Source of the DNA: Kribbella sp. VKM Ac-2568
GTDB lineage: Bacteria; Actinomycetota; Actinomycetes; Propionibacteriales; Kribbellaceae
DNA length: 64,000 nucleotides
Assembly (NCBI RefSeq): GCF_004345365.1
Contig: NZ_SLVF01000003.1
Location: forward strand, 1-64,000
Reading direction: 5' to 3'
The notes beneath the pieces were generated by a model. The model searched no databases. It worked only from the letters and a program-made list of their open reading frames with translations, and was not told the origin of the DNA. Position 1 is the first letter of the stretch. Each line of letters begins with the position of its first letter. This document shows positions 43,389 through 52,140 of the stretch, piece by piece. The translations under genes and the position numbers were made by a program.

Positions 43389-44843
43389 GTGTTGCCGCCC
43401 GCGGTGCTCGGCACCGCCCGGCGGTGGCGCTCCGACCGGCTGGCCGAACTGCGGGCCTGGCTCGCGATCCCATCGGTGAGTGGAGACCCGGCGCGGGCGG
43501 CTGACGTCGCCCGCGCGGCTCGGTGGGTCGCGTCGTGGCAGCGTGCCCACGGCGCGAGGGTGGAGGTCGTGCCGACCAGCCGCGGGCGGGACGTAGTACT
43601 GGGTCATTGGGCTGCACCGCCGGGCGCGCCGCTTCTGGTGATCTACGGCCACTACGACGTGCAGCCCGCCGGGTCGGGGTGGTCGTCCGACCCGTTCACG
43701 CCGGTGGTTCGGGATGGCGTGCTTTATGCCCGGGGTGCCGGCGACGACAAGGGACAGCTGTTCGCGCACCTCTGTGCGCTGGACGCCTGGCGGCAGGCCG
43801 GGGTCCCGCCGATGCGGGTGCTCGTGATCGCGGAGGGAGCCGAAGAGGTGGGAAGCCCCGGGTTTGAAGCAGTACTGCGCAGGCTCGCTCGGCGAGTGAG
43901 GCCGCGGGCTGTGGTCGTGTCGGACACCGAGCGGGCCGCCGACGGCGCGCCCACCGTGACCGTCAGCCAGCGCGGTCACCTGGTCGGCCGGCTTGAGGTC
44001 GATACCGGTGGACCGGACGTGCACCCGGGCCGGCTCGGTGGCGCCGTCGTCGACCCCAGCCTGGTCCTGGCCGAGGCCCTGCTGGTACTGCGCGACGACC
44101 TACTCCCCCAACTCGACACCAACCCGGCGCAGGACCTCGGCGCCCACCTCGCGCAGTACAACGGCGCCCGCGCGGCGCAGTACGTCGAGGTGCGCACGGA
44201 CGCGGCCGTCGCGAGGGCTGCAGGGGGTCGGGCCATGATCGGGGCCGGGCTGGATGAGCGGATCACCCTGCGCGGCGCGCTCGACGTCACCCGGCTCACC
44301 ACCGAGGCGCGGGGTGGCGCAGTACCGGCCCGGAGTGCGGCGCGGATCGACCTCCGGCTGCCGCCACGAGCGGACCCGGCCGCCGTACTGCGCCGCGCGC
44401 GTCGGTTGCTCGACGGGCTCGCTCCCCCCGGGACCACTTTGCGACTCCGTGTCGCCGCAACCACCCCGGGAGTGGCAACGATGCCGGATGCAGCTATCCG
44501 ACGAGCTGCCGATGAAGCGTGTGTGGTTGGTTTTGGGCGAGCACCGACGTATGTGCGGTCCGGCGGGACCGTGCCCGCAGTGGGCATGATGGCTCGCGCC
44601 TTCGGGATTCGCCCACTGCTGTTGGGGTTTGGGACCCCCGACGGCAACGCGCACGGACCGGACGAGGCGATGGATCTGCGCGGCTGGGCGGCCGCTGTGG
44701 ACACTTCCGCGGCATTTCTTTTCACATTTGCCCGGCAAATTCGCGCCGGTCCTGTTTCCGCGGGGCTCCAAAGAGATCACCATGAGGAGAGCCGACGGAT
44801 TCGCTCCGGCGCTCTCTCGGCGCGCATCGAGGGGGATGAGTGA
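43389..44843 (+). CDS. M20-family metallopeptidase (dipeptidase-like)
   Basis: 484 residues from GTG 43389, 3 nt after the previous stop. The two-zinc site of M20 enzymes is intact: His and Asp in VIYGHYDVQP, bridging Asp in ARGAGDDKGQLF, catalytic and ligand Glu in AEGAEEVGSP and a late His in NAHGPDE. The dimerisation domain sits between about residues 195 and 320. Length and motif spacing match the CNDP-like dipeptidase subgroup. It may trim peptides released by the amidase or by the HExxH domain encoded two genes upstream. The last 30 residues are an unusual Arg-rich extension overlapping the regulator gene. Confidence 0.85.
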   Translation: MLPPAVLGTARRWRSDRLAELRAWLAIPSVSGDPARAADVARAARWVASWQRAHGARVEVVPTSRGRDVVLGHWAAPPGAPLLVIYGHYDVQPAGSGWSSDPFTPVVRDGVLYARGAGDDKGQLFAHLCALDAWRQAGVPPMRVLVIAEGAEEVGSPGFEAVLRRLARRVRPRAVVVSDTERAADGAPTVTVSQRGHLVGRLEVDTGGPDVHPGRLGGAVVDPSLVLAEALLVLRDDLLPQLDTNPAQDLGAHLAQYNGARAAQYVEVRTDAAVARAAGGRAMIGAGLDERITLRGALDVTRLTTEARGGAVPARSAARIDLRLPPRADPAAVLRRARRLLDGLAPPGTTLRLRVAATTPGVATMPDAAIRRAADEACVVGFGRAPTYVRSGGTVPAVGMMARAFGIRPLLLGFGTPDGNAHGPDEAMDLRGWAAAVDTSAAFLFTFARQIRAGPVSAGLQRDHHEESRRIRSGALSARIEGDE

Positions 44844-45334
44844 TGAGTGCGACAGCTGTGCCGATGTCAGCCCGGCGAGACGGCCCCAAAGCCGACCCGC
44901 CACCAGGACCGCCTCGAGCCCGTACCACGGAGCCCGCGCACATGGCGGTCCTGAGACAGCACATCGTCGCGGCACTGCGAGCGATGCTCGATCAGGTCGA
45001 GCTTCGCGCCATCACCGCGAGAACGACCGAGAACGGTGTCTCCGTGATGCTGGAGCACGACAACGTCCGGTGCGTACTCGTCGTCTCCCCGCAGGTACCC
45101 CGACATTCGCTCAGCCCGCGGGAGCTGCAGATCGCCCAGCTGGTCGCGGACGGCGCCACCAACCGCGCCATCGCCACCTCGCTCGACATCAGCCCCTGGA
45201 CCGTGTCGACGCACATGCGCCGCATCTTCGCGAAGCTCGACGTTTGCAGCCGGGCCGAGATGGTGGCCCAGTTCTTCGGCGGCGGCGAACCAGGCCGGCC
45301 GACAATTCCGGGGCGGCGCGACTCTCTCGATTAG
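44840..45334 (+). CDS. LuxR-type helix-turn-helix regulator
   Basis: 164 residues from GTG 44840 or ATG 44843, overlapping the peptidase stop. About 90 N-terminal residues lack a receiver signature. The LuxR DNA-binding domain follows: LSPRELQIAQLVADGATNRA, IATSLDISPWTVSTHMRRIF and AKLDVCSRAEMVAQFF. As the last gene of the cluster it is a likely self-contained controller of the cluster. A partner kinase is not encoded nearby. Its end overlaps the end of the convergent methyltransferase gene. Confidence 0.85.
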   Translation: MMSATAVPMSARRDGPKADPPPGPPRARTTEPAHMAVLRQHIVAALRAMLDQVELRAITARTTENGVSVMLEHDNVRCVLVVSPQVPRHSLSPRELQIAQLVADGATNRAIATSLDISPWTVSTHMRRIFAKLDVCSRAEMVAQFFGGGEPGRPTIPGRRDSLD

Positions 45335-46187
45335 CGGGTGCCGGTGATGACCAGCATTTCGCAGGGGCCGGTGAAGCCTGTGGGGGTTCGAACTGAGTTA
45401 GTTCGGTGGTGATCTCGTGCCAGGCTGCTGCGCGGTCTGAGTCGTCGAGGCGGGAAAGCATTTGGCGGAGGGCGCCGAAGGATTCGCGTTCGAAGCGGAC
45501 ACAGTCGGCGGCGGTCGGGAGGCGGACCGGCGAGGGGACCGTGGTCACGGTGATGTCGTGGAAGCCCGCTGCGGAGAAAGCCTTCTCGGCGACGCCTGGG
45601 CTGCCGAGGCTGAAGGGCCCTGGCTGACCGGGCGCCGGTGCGGGGAGTTCCGCCCGGCGGCGGATGATGCCTACCGGGATCGAGAAGAACCCGTTGCGGT
45701 CGGGAGTGGAGTACACGACCGCCGAGAACCTGCCGCCGGGGCGGAGTGCTCGATGGATGCCGGTCAGCGCGGCCTGCCGATCCGGGAAGTAGATCAGGCC
45801 GACCCGGGAGATCGCAGCGTCGAAGCTGCCTTCTTCGAGCTCGAACAGGTCCTCGCCGTCGGCCTCCAACGTCTGCACCGTCGAAAGGCCTGCCTCGGAC
45901 GCGACGCGAGCGGCGTACTCGAGGATGGCCGGCGAGATGTCGGTGGCCAGCACGCGGCCGGCCGGCCCGACCAGTCGCGCGGCGGCGAGCGTCTGCCCAC
46001 CTGCTCCGGCAGCGACATCGAGAACGCGGTCACCGTCGCCGATACCGGCGGCGCGGAGCATGGCAGCGGTCGCTTCACCGAGCCAGTCCTCGATCGTCGG
46101 CCCCCATCGGTGCCAGGCCTCCGCGGCCTCCTCCCACTGTGCGCGGGTGGTCCGCTTGAACACGATCGGGTCGAAGCTGATGGTCAT
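45189..46187 (-). CDS. SAM-dependent methyltransferase (C-terminus probably frameshifted)
   Basis: Start ATG 46187, behind GGAGGGGAC. A class I Rossmann methyltransferase: VLDVAAGAGGQTLAAARLVG binds SAM, then ATDISPAILEYAARVA, EEGSFDAAISRVGLIYFPD and HRALRPGGRFSAVVYSTP. After EITTELTQFE (near 45388) the frame gives Arg/Pro noise to 45189, running over the LuxR gene. One base over, it reads TPTGFTGPCEMLVITGTR and stops at 45331, the natural family end. A base missing at the five-C run (GAACCCCC) explains this, either a sequencing indel or a recent mutation. Substrate unknown; it is divergent from an HxlR regulator. Confidence 0.82.
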   Translation of the reverse strand: MTISFDPIVFKRTTRAQWEEAAEAWHRWGPTIEDWLGEATAAMLRAAGIGDGDRVLDVAAGAGGQTLAAARLVGPAGRVLATDISPAILEYAARVASEAGLSTVQTLEADGEDLFELEEGSFDAAISRVGLIYFPDRQAALTGIHRALRPGGRFSAVVYSTPDRNGFFSIPVGIIRRRAELPAPAPGQPGPFSLGSPGVAEKAFSAAGFHDITVTTVPSPVRLPTAADCVRFERESFGALRQMLSRLDDSDRAAAWHEITTELTQFEPPQASPAPAKCWSSPAPANRESRAAPELSAGLVRRRRRTGPPSRPGCKRRASRRCGACASTRSRG

Positions 46188-46299
46188 GGTGTCCCCTCCG
46201 TCTGATGAGGGTTCCAATGCATCACCGGGCCGAGGTGCTTCCTAGTACAGGTTCTGGACTCAGCTGGTACAACTCCTGGACCTGGCCGCACAATGAGCC

Positions 46300-46977
46300 A
46301 TGCGAGACTACGGGCAGTACTGTCCGGTCGCACTGGCGAGCGCGGTACTGGCGGACCGGTGGATGCCGCTGATCGTGCGCGAGCTGGTGCTCGGCAGCCG
46401 GCGGTTCAACGACATCGATCGCGGGCTCCCCGGCATCTCGCGGACGCTGCTCAAGCAGCGCCTCCACCACCTGGAGCGCAAGGGTGTGCTGCAGCGAGTC
46501 CCGGTCGCGCGCGGCCACGAGTACCAACTGACCCCGGCCGGCCGCGACCTCGAAGGCGTGATCATGGCCATCGGCGAGTGGGCGGTGCGATGGATGTTCA
46601 CCGAACCGCAGCCGAGCGAGGTCGATCCGATCACGCTGACCTGGTGGATGTCGCGCCGGGTCAACCGTGACGAACTGCCCGTGAAGCGGGTCAACATCGA
46701 GTTCGACTACCGCGGTGACGATCCGACCCGGATCTGGATCATCCTCGACCGGCAGGAAGCATCCGTCTGCACGGAGCATCCCGGGTTCACCTCGGACGTC
46801 GTCGTGACCACTGAACCCGTCGACCTCATGCGGGTCTTCTCAGGCATCATCACCCTGACCCAGGCCACCGCCGATGGCACCGTCGCCCTCGCCGGTCCCC
46901 CAAGCCTGCTGCGCGCCCTTCCCACCTGGTTCCTGTGGAGCCCGTTCGCTCCCGCCGTACGAGAACGGATCGGCTAG
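46300..46977 (+). CDS. HxlR-family transcriptional regulator
   Basis: 225 residues from ATG 46300. The N-terminal winged helix has the HxlR signature: YCPVALASAVLADRWMPLIV, FNDIDRGLPGISRTLLKQRL and HHLERKGVLQRVPVARGHEY. The remaining ~120 residues form an SCP2-like ligand-binding part seen in longer HxlR members. It is divergent from the methyltransferase gene, 112 nt apart, and probably controls it. The signal is unknown. Confidence 0.88.
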   Translation: MRDYGQYCPVALASAVLADRWMPLIVRELVLGSRRFNDIDRGLPGISRTLLKQRLHHLERKGVLQRVPVARGHEYQLTPAGRDLEGVIMAIGEWAVRWMFTEPQPSEVDPITLTWWMSRRVNRDELPVKRVNIEFDYRGDDPTRIWIILDRQEASVCTEHPGFTSDVVVTTEPVDLMRVFSGIITLTQATADGTVALAGPPSLLRALPTWFLWSPFAPAVRERIG

Positions 46978-47066
46978 GCCTGGTGGCTCTTTTCCCTGCG
47001 ACGACTCTCTCGCGGGGTAGCTTCGATTTCGTACTGCGGCGCGCCGGCTAGAGGGAGGACAGCGAG

Positions 47067-47426
47067 ATGAGTCAGGTAGACGTCAGTGAACTCGTCATCC
47101 GTCGCCAGGACGGGCGGGAGGACGGAGAGGACTGGACCGAGAACTACGAGGAACTACCGGGAGCGGCCGGGATCTCGATCATTCTCGAGTCGACCTCGAA
47201 GGAGGGCGTCGGCCCTCGGCTGCACCGCCACCCGTACGCGGAGACCTTCATCATCCGGAAGGGCTCGGCCAACTTCACCATCGGCGACGAACGCGTCCTG
47301 GGCACCGCCGGCCAGATCCTGGTCGTCCCGGCCGGCGTAGCCCACAAGTTCGCCACCGGCCCCGGAGGCTACGAAGCCGTCCACATCCACGCCAACTCCC
47401 GCTTCGAAACCGAGTGGCTGGAGTAG
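47067..47426 (+). CDS. Cupin-domain protein
   Basis: 119 residues from ATG 47067, with GGGAGGA upstream. One cupin barrel: RLHRHPYAETFIIRKGSANF carries the first metal-binding histidines and Glu, and GQILVVPAGVAHKFATG carries the second histidine. It is probably a small metal-binding enzyme or sensor; no substrate is evident. Single gene. Confidence 0.85.
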   Translation: MSQVDVSELVIRRQDGREDGEDWTENYEELPGAAGISIILESTSKEGVGPRLHRHPYAETFIIRKGSANFTIGDERVLGTAGQILVVPAGVAHKFATGPGGYEAVHIHANSRFETEWLE

Positions 47427-47473
47427 CCGCCGGCCCACCGAAGGCTTTCCCCATCACTGTCTGTCACCGAAGG

Positions 47474-48355
47474 TCACGGTAGGTCAGGCACCGGCCGGAC
47501 TGCCGCCACTTCGTCGATGTCGAGGCCGCGGTCGATGCCGTGCGGGCGGACCTGCTGACCTGGTTCGAGCTTCAGGACCACGCCGTCGAGGGAGACCTCG
47601 ACCTTGTCTGGCTCGAAGGACACCAGGTCAGACACTCGGTCGACCTCCGTGTAGGCGTCGCGGTACGACCAGGCCGCGCGACCCGCAGTACCGACGTCGT
47701 AGTAGTCGGCGAGTCCCTTGTACGGGCAGAACGTCTGACCGCTGACGGCAGTCAGCGCGTCGCCGGCGATGTCAGCTCGCGGCACATACCACCGCGGCGC
47801 GAAGCCCGACTCGTAGAGCACCACCGGCCGCGTCGTGTCCGCCACCACCTGCCCACCGGCCCGTACTACGAGGTGGCGCGAGGTCTGCCGGATGTCGATC
47901 CGGTGATAGGCGTCCGCGGCATGTCCGAGGATGCGCTCGTCCTCTTCGTAGAAGCCGTCCATCGCCCGCCAGGCGAAGGCGACCCGTCCTGCCAGTTCAC
48001 CGGCGTGCGCGGGGAGGTCGACGTGCTCCCAGGCGGCGCGTTCCGCTTGGCGGTCGTCGAGGCCCACCGTGAACCACGCGGTGGCACCGAGGTCACGGTG
48101 CCGGGTCTGCCGGTCGCCGCCGGACAGCGCGTCCAGCCGGATGTCCTTCCGTGGGAAGTAGGCCACCGGGTAGCGGCCGGGCTCGTGCAGGAGCAGCACA
48201 TCCTCGCTGTCGGCGATCCACTCGCCGGCGAACTTCACCCGCATCCGGCGCCGCAGGCGCTCGGCGTACAGCAGCCGCTCGGGCAGCGGCTCGGGTGTGA
48301 GGAACCTTCCCACCGCGCCGCCGCTCAGCGGACCTTGTTGCCAGGACAGACCCAT
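47474..48355 (-). CDS. DUF427 protein with two DUF427 domains
   Basis: 293 residues from ATG 48355, with GGAGAACG upstream. Two copies of the DUF427 barrel are visible: RVKFAGEWIADSEDVLLLHE with GRYPVAYFPRKDIRLDAL, and VRAGGQVVADTTRPVVLYES with APRWYVPRADIAGDALTAV followed by TFCPYKGLADYYDVG. The CPYKG block is the family hallmark. Tandem DUF427 proteins are common in actinomycetes; biochemical function is not established. Confidence 0.9.
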   Translation of the reverse strand: MGLSWQQGPLSGGAVGRFLTPEPLPERLLYAERLRRRMRVKFAGEWIADSEDVLLLHEPGRYPVAYFPRKDIRLDALSGGDRQTRHRDLGATAWFTVGLDDRQAERAAWEHVDLPAHAGELAGRVAFAWRAMDGFYEEDERILGHAADAYHRIDIRQTSRHLVVRAGGQVVADTTRPVVLYESGFAPRWYVPRADIAGDALTAVSGQTFCPYKGLADYYDVGTAGRAAWSYRDAYTEVDRVSDLVSFEPDKVEVSLDGVVLKLEPGQQVRPHGIDRGLDIDEVAAVRPVPDLP

Positions 48356-48464
48356 GATCGTTCTCCTTCACCAGAAGCTCTAACGGATAAAAGGACAGTA
48401 AAATCATTAGTCAATCTTTGGCAAGGCGTTGTGTTCGCCGTCTCCTAATGCCTAAAGTGACCTC

Positions 48465-49046
48465 ATGACCATGAGTCCGAGTGTCGATGACCTGCTGGCG
48501 GCCGGCTTCGCGATGGGCGGGGAGCGGCTGGTGGCGATCGATCTGGTCGACACGCTGATGCTGGCGGTCGACCCGCCTGTCGACCTGCTCGAGTCGCCCG
48601 ACCAGCAGGCGGCGTGGTGGCAGCTGCAGGCACCCAGGCTGCCGGCCGGGCCGATGCCCGAGGAAACGGCCGTCCGCAGGCTGCGCGCCGCGATCCGCGA
48701 CGTCCTGGACGCGCGGCTCGAACAGCGGAGCCCAGCGCGGAGCTCGATCGACGACATCAACGCCGCTTCGGCGGCGGCGCCTTCGAGCCTGCGCCTGCTA
48801 CCGGAAGGCGAGGTCGAGACGCGCTGGCACACGGAGTACGGCGGGAACGCGGCGCTGGCGGCGATCGCCCGCGAGGTGATCGAGCTGATGGGTGACGCCG
48901 AGCGGCTGAGCACGTTGCGCAGGTGCGCGAATCCCAACTGCTCCATGCTCTTCCTGGCTGAGCGCTCGCGCCGGCAGTGGTGTATCGGGAGCGTCTGTGG
49001 GAACAGGACCAGGGTTGCCCGGCACTACGAGAAGACGAGGCGGTGA
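48465..49046 (+). CDS. CGNR zinc-finger protein
   Basis: 193 residues from ATG 48465. The C-terminus carries the CGNR finger: CANPNCSMLFLAERSRRQWC then GSVCGNRTRVARHYEKT, with four zinc cysteines. The N-terminal ~130 residues are the companion ABATE-type region. Such proteins are thought to be stress-related transcription regulators. The stop overlaps the next start (ATGA), so it forms an operon with the PNPOx-like and MOSC-reductase genes and may control them. Confidence 0.88.
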   Translation: MTMSPSVDDLLAAGFAMGGERLVAIDLVDTLMLAVDPPVDLLESPDQQAAWWQLQAPRLPAGPMPEETAVRRLRAAIRDVLDARLEQRSPARSSIDDINAASAAAPSSLRLLPEGEVETRWHTEYGGNAALAAIAREVIELMGDAERLSTLRRCANPNCSMLFLAERSRRQWCIGSVCGNRTRVARHYEKTRR

Positions 49047-49873
49047 TGAGCGCCATCGGGTTCCACGAGGGCGAGCTGAGCGTGCAGCGCAAGGCCGGCG
49101 TCTCGCACGACGCGGCCAGGCTGGAAGGGATGTTGCGGCCCGCGCTGCTCGAAGGTGGCGCGAAGAAGTTCCTGGCCCAGCGCGAGTTCGTGGCGATCAC
49201 CGCGCGGGACGCGGACGGCCGGATGTGGACGACGGCGCTGACCGGCCAACCGGGCTTCCTCGACGCCGCGGGCACGACGTTGACCGTGCACACGGCGCCG
49301 GGCACGGGCGATCCGTTGTACGGACTTCCCGCTCACCAGCAGGTCGGAGTGCTCGTCATCGAACTGGCGATCCGCCGGCGGGTGCGGATCAACGGCGAGC
49401 TCGTCAGGTCCGCGAGCGACGAGCTCGAGATCGCCGCGGAACAGGCATACGGGAACTGCCCTCAATACATCCACCCGCACACGATCACGCAGCCCGCTTC
49501 CGGCCTCCCAGTGGTGACCGACGGGACGCTTGGCGAAATGGAGACCGCACTGATCGAGTCGGCGGACACCTTCTTCCTCGGCACCTCGCACCCCACGCGT
49601 GGCGCCGACACGTCGCACAAGGGTGGCGAGCCGGGGTTCGTGCGGATCGACGGCGCGGACCTGTGGTGGCCGGACTTCCCGGGCAACAACATGTTCAACA
49701 GCCTGGGCAATATCGCTGTTGATCCGACCACCTCGCTGCTCTTCCTCGACTTCGGGACCGGTACCGCGCTGCATCTCTCCGGCACCGCGACCCTCCAATG
49801 GGACGCCCCGGGTGAGACCGGCCGGGCGGTCCGCTTCCACCCGACCCGCGCCGTGTTGAACAGTTGGGGCTGA
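49046..49873 (+). CDS. Pyridoxamine 5'-phosphate oxidase-like flavin protein
   Basis: 275 residues from ATG 49046. The FMN-binding split barrel is seen in FLAQREFVAITARDADGRMW, TTALTGQPGF, VGVLVIELAIRRRVRINGEL and GNCPQYIHPH. The last is typical of the long actinobacterial members coupled to ferredoxin-reductase proteins. The next gene, overlapping by 1 nt, encodes just such a reductase fused to a MOSC domain, so the two probably form an electron-transfer pair for an unknown substrate. Confidence 0.85.
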   Translation: MSAIGFHEGELSVQRKAGVSHDAARLEGMLRPALLEGGAKKFLAQREFVAITARDADGRMWTTALTGQPGFLDAAGTTLTVHTAPGTGDPLYGLPAHQQVGVLVIELAIRRRVRINGELVRSASDELEIAAEQAYGNCPQYIHPHTITQPASGLPVVTDGTLGEMETALIESADTFFLGTSHPTRGADTSHKGGEPGFVRIDGADLWWPDFPGNNMFNSLGNIAVDPTTSLLFLDFGTGTALHLSGTATLQWDAPGETGRAVRFHPTRAVLNSWG

Positions 49874-51630
49874 TGATGGCGACACTTCGCTCACTCAACG
49901 TCGGAATGCCGAAGGACGTCGACTGGCACGGCCGGACCGTGCACACCGGGATCTGGAAGGCACCGGTCGACGGGCCGCGGATGGTCCGCCGTCTCAACAT
50001 CGACGGCGACGGCCAGGGCGACCTGAACGGGCACGGCGGCGAGATGCGGGCGGTCCTCGTCTACGAGCTCGATTCGTACGACTACTGGCAGCGGCATTTC
50101 GGCCGCGACGACTTCAGCTACGGCCAGTTCGGCGAGAACTTCACGGTCGACGGGCTGCCGGACGACGAGGTCTGCGTCGGCGATCGGTACCGGATCGGTG
50201 AGGCCGAGTTCGAGGTCACCCAGCCGCGCGTCACCTGCTACCGGGTCGGGATGCGGATGGGCGAGCCCGAGCTGCCCTCGCTGCTGGTGGCGCATCGCCG
50301 CCCAGGCTTCTACCTGCGTGTCATCAAAGAGGGCCGCGTACAGGCGGGCGACGAGATCGTCCGCACGCGGGTCGGCCCGGAAGAGCTGTCGGTCGCGGAC
50401 ATCGATGCTCTCCTCTATCTCCCCGACCGCGACGAGGCCAAGCTCCGCGCCAGCCTCAACATCCCCGCCCTCAGCCCCGGCTGGCAACAATCCTTCCGCG
50501 AACTGGTGGAAGCGCTCGAGACCGGTACGCCGACCGCCGACGGCCGGAACGCCAGCCCGTACTCCGAGCCGCAGCCCGGCCCGTCCTCCGGGGCGGCCGA
50601 GGTCGACGGCCAGGCGGCTGGCGTGGTCGCCGACTGGCCGGGATTCCGTCCGCTCACGGTGAGCGCGGTGACCCGCGAGAGCGACACGGTCCGCTCGATC
50701 TACCTCGAGTCCGCAGACGGGGAGCCGCTGCCGGCCGCGCGTCCCGGGCAGTTCTTGGTGATCCGTTTCGGTGACCAGGGCATCCGGAGCTACTCGCTCT
50801 CCTCGGCGCCCGGCTCATCGACGTACCGGATCAGCGTCAAGCGCGAGGGTGTGGTGAGCACCTACATCCACGAGCACCTGACTGCGGGGATGACGGTCGA
50901 AGCGGCCGCACCGCGCGGGGAGTTCGTGCTGACTGAAGAGCCCGGGCCGGTAGTACTGGTCTCGGCGGGGATCGGCATCACGCCGGTCATGGCGATGCTC
51001 CACCGACTCGCGGACGAGCGGAGTCGACGGTCTGTCTGGTGGATCCACATCGCGCGAAGCCCGGAGCAGCAGGCGTTCGCGACAGAGGCTGCTGGGCTGA
51101 TCGGATCGCTGACGGACGTCCATCCGCAGGTCTTCTTCACGGCAGGCGGCCATCGGCCGGGCAGGGAACAACTCGCCCGGTTGGGGATCCCGCGGGGCGC
51201 GTCGGCGTATGTCTGTGGACCAGCCGGATTCATGGAGGAGATGCGTGTGCTGCTCACCGACCTCGGAGTCAGCGAGGTCCGAACGGAGTTGTTCGGGGCG
51301 CTCCCCTCGATCAACCCGGGTCTGACGGATGCTCGCGAGGTACAGCCTCATCCGCCCGTAGGCGAGCCGGGGACCGGGCCTCTCATCACCTTCTCGCGTA
51401 GCGGTCTGTCGGTGCCGTGGTCGGATCAGCACTCGTCGCTTTTGGAACTCGCGGACGCGTGCGACGTACCGACGCGGTGGTCCTGCCGGACGGGCGTCTG
51501 TCACACCTGCGTGACCCCGTTGATCTCCGGCGAGGTCAGCTATCGGCCGCAACCGCTGGAACCTCCGGCCGTCGGCGAGGTGCTGCCCTGTTGCGCACGC
51601 CCCACCGGCGACCTGGTGCTCGATCTCTGA
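49873..51630 (+). CDS. MOSC domain fused to FAD/2Fe-2S ferredoxin reductase
   Basis: 585 residues from ATG 49873 (or ATG 49876). A MOSC domain covers ~1-185 (DLNGHGGEMRAVLVYELDSY, FGENFTVDGLPDDEVCVGD, VTCYRVGMRMGEPELPSLL with the conserved Cys). A FAD/NAD(P)H reductase covers ~255-480 (RSYSLSSAPG binds FAD, SAGIGITPVMAMLHRLA binds the nicotinamide nucleotide). A plant-type 2Fe-2S domain closes the protein (WSCRTGVCHTCVTPLISGEV, LPCCARP). The layout recalls YiiM/YcbX-like N-hydroxylated-base reduction. Electrons run NAD(P)H to FAD to Fe-S to the molybdenum-linked MOSC site; the substrate is unknown. Confidence 0.9.
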   Translation: MMATLRSLNVGMPKDVDWHGRTVHTGIWKAPVDGPRMVRRLNIDGDGQGDLNGHGGEMRAVLVYELDSYDYWQRHFGRDDFSYGQFGENFTVDGLPDDEVCVGDRYRIGEAEFEVTQPRVTCYRVGMRMGEPELPSLLVAHRRPGFYLRVIKEGRVQAGDEIVRTRVGPEELSVADIDALLYLPDRDEAKLRASLNIPALSPGWQQSFRELVEALETGTPTADGRNASPYSEPQPGPSSGAAEVDGQAAGVVADWPGFRPLTVSAVTRESDTVRSIYLESADGEPLPAARPGQFLVIRFGDQGIRSYSLSSAPGSSTYRISVKREGVVSTYIHEHLTAGMTVEAAAPRGEFVLTEEPGPVVLVSAGIGITPVMAMLHRLADERSRRSVWWIHIARSPEQQAFATEAAGLIGSLTDVHPQVFFTAGGHRPGREQLARLGIPRGASAYVCGPAGFMEEMRVLLTDLGVSEVRTELFGALPSINPGLTDAREVQPHPPVGEPGTGPLITFSRSGLSVPWSDQHSSLLELADACDVPTRWSCRTGVCHTCVTPLISGEVSYRPQPLEPPAVGEVLPCCARPTGDLVLDL

Positions 51631-51645
51631 GCTCCAACTGGCGTT

Positions 51646-52041
51646 TTACTTCGCGATCTCCCAGACGTGGCCGGCCGGGTCGGCGAAGGCCGCGGTGCGG
51701 ATGCCCCACGGCCGGTCCATCGGGCCGTTCACGAACTCGACGCCGCGGCTGGTGAGTTCGGCGTGCAGGGCGTCGACGTCCTCCACCTCGACGGTGAGCT
51801 GGAACCTTCGGCCTGCGTCGGCGCCACCGACCGGGGCGGGCGCGATCAACTCGGGCGCCGAGGCGACGTCCAGCAGGTTCACCATCAGGTCGCCGAACTT
51901 GAAGACCGCCGAAGCGTCGTCCTCGTACGCCACCGGCAGCCCGAACGTCTCCCGGTAGAACTGTTTGCAGCCCGCCAGATCCTCCACGAACAACGTGATC
52001 GCGGTTACGCCTCGCGGCCACCCACCCTGCTCAGTCATCAC
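51646..52041 (-). CDS. VOC/glyoxalase-fold protein
   Basis: 131 residues from ATG 52041 (or 52038), behind GAGGAGACA. The paired beta-alpha-beta-beta-beta modules of the VOC fold are clear: AITLFVEDLAGCKQFYRETF, GLPVAYEDDASAVFKFGD, then LTVEVEDVDALHAELTSRGV and RTAAFADPAGHVWEIAK. Metal ligands are partly kept. The role is unknown; VOC proteins include isomerases, dioxygenases and antibiotic-binding proteins. Confidence 0.85.
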   Translation of the reverse strand: MMTEQGGWPRGVTAITLFVEDLAGCKQFYRETFGLPVAYEDDASAVFKFGDLMVNLLDVASAPELIAPAPVGGADAGRRFQLTVEVEDVDALHAELTSRGVEFVNGPMDRPWGIRTAAFADPAGHVWEIAK

Positions 52042-52140
52042 TGTCTCCTCTTCCGCCGGCTATCGCTTGCGCAAGCCACGTCGGAACGGGCCTGGCGACC
52101 TCGACATTCTGCCCCGGCGGCCGCGAGGCATGATGGAAGC

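Noticed and set aside
42072..44024. 650-codon open frame on the minus strand
   Set aside because: It is antisense to the 411-residue protein and the M20 peptidase, whose motifs are intact on the plus strand.
34691..45334. Cluster interpreted as prophage lysis/structural genes
   Set aside because: No terminase, portal, capsid, tail or holin was recognised, and an M20 peptidase and LuxR gene are not phage-like. The amidase domain alone is not enough.
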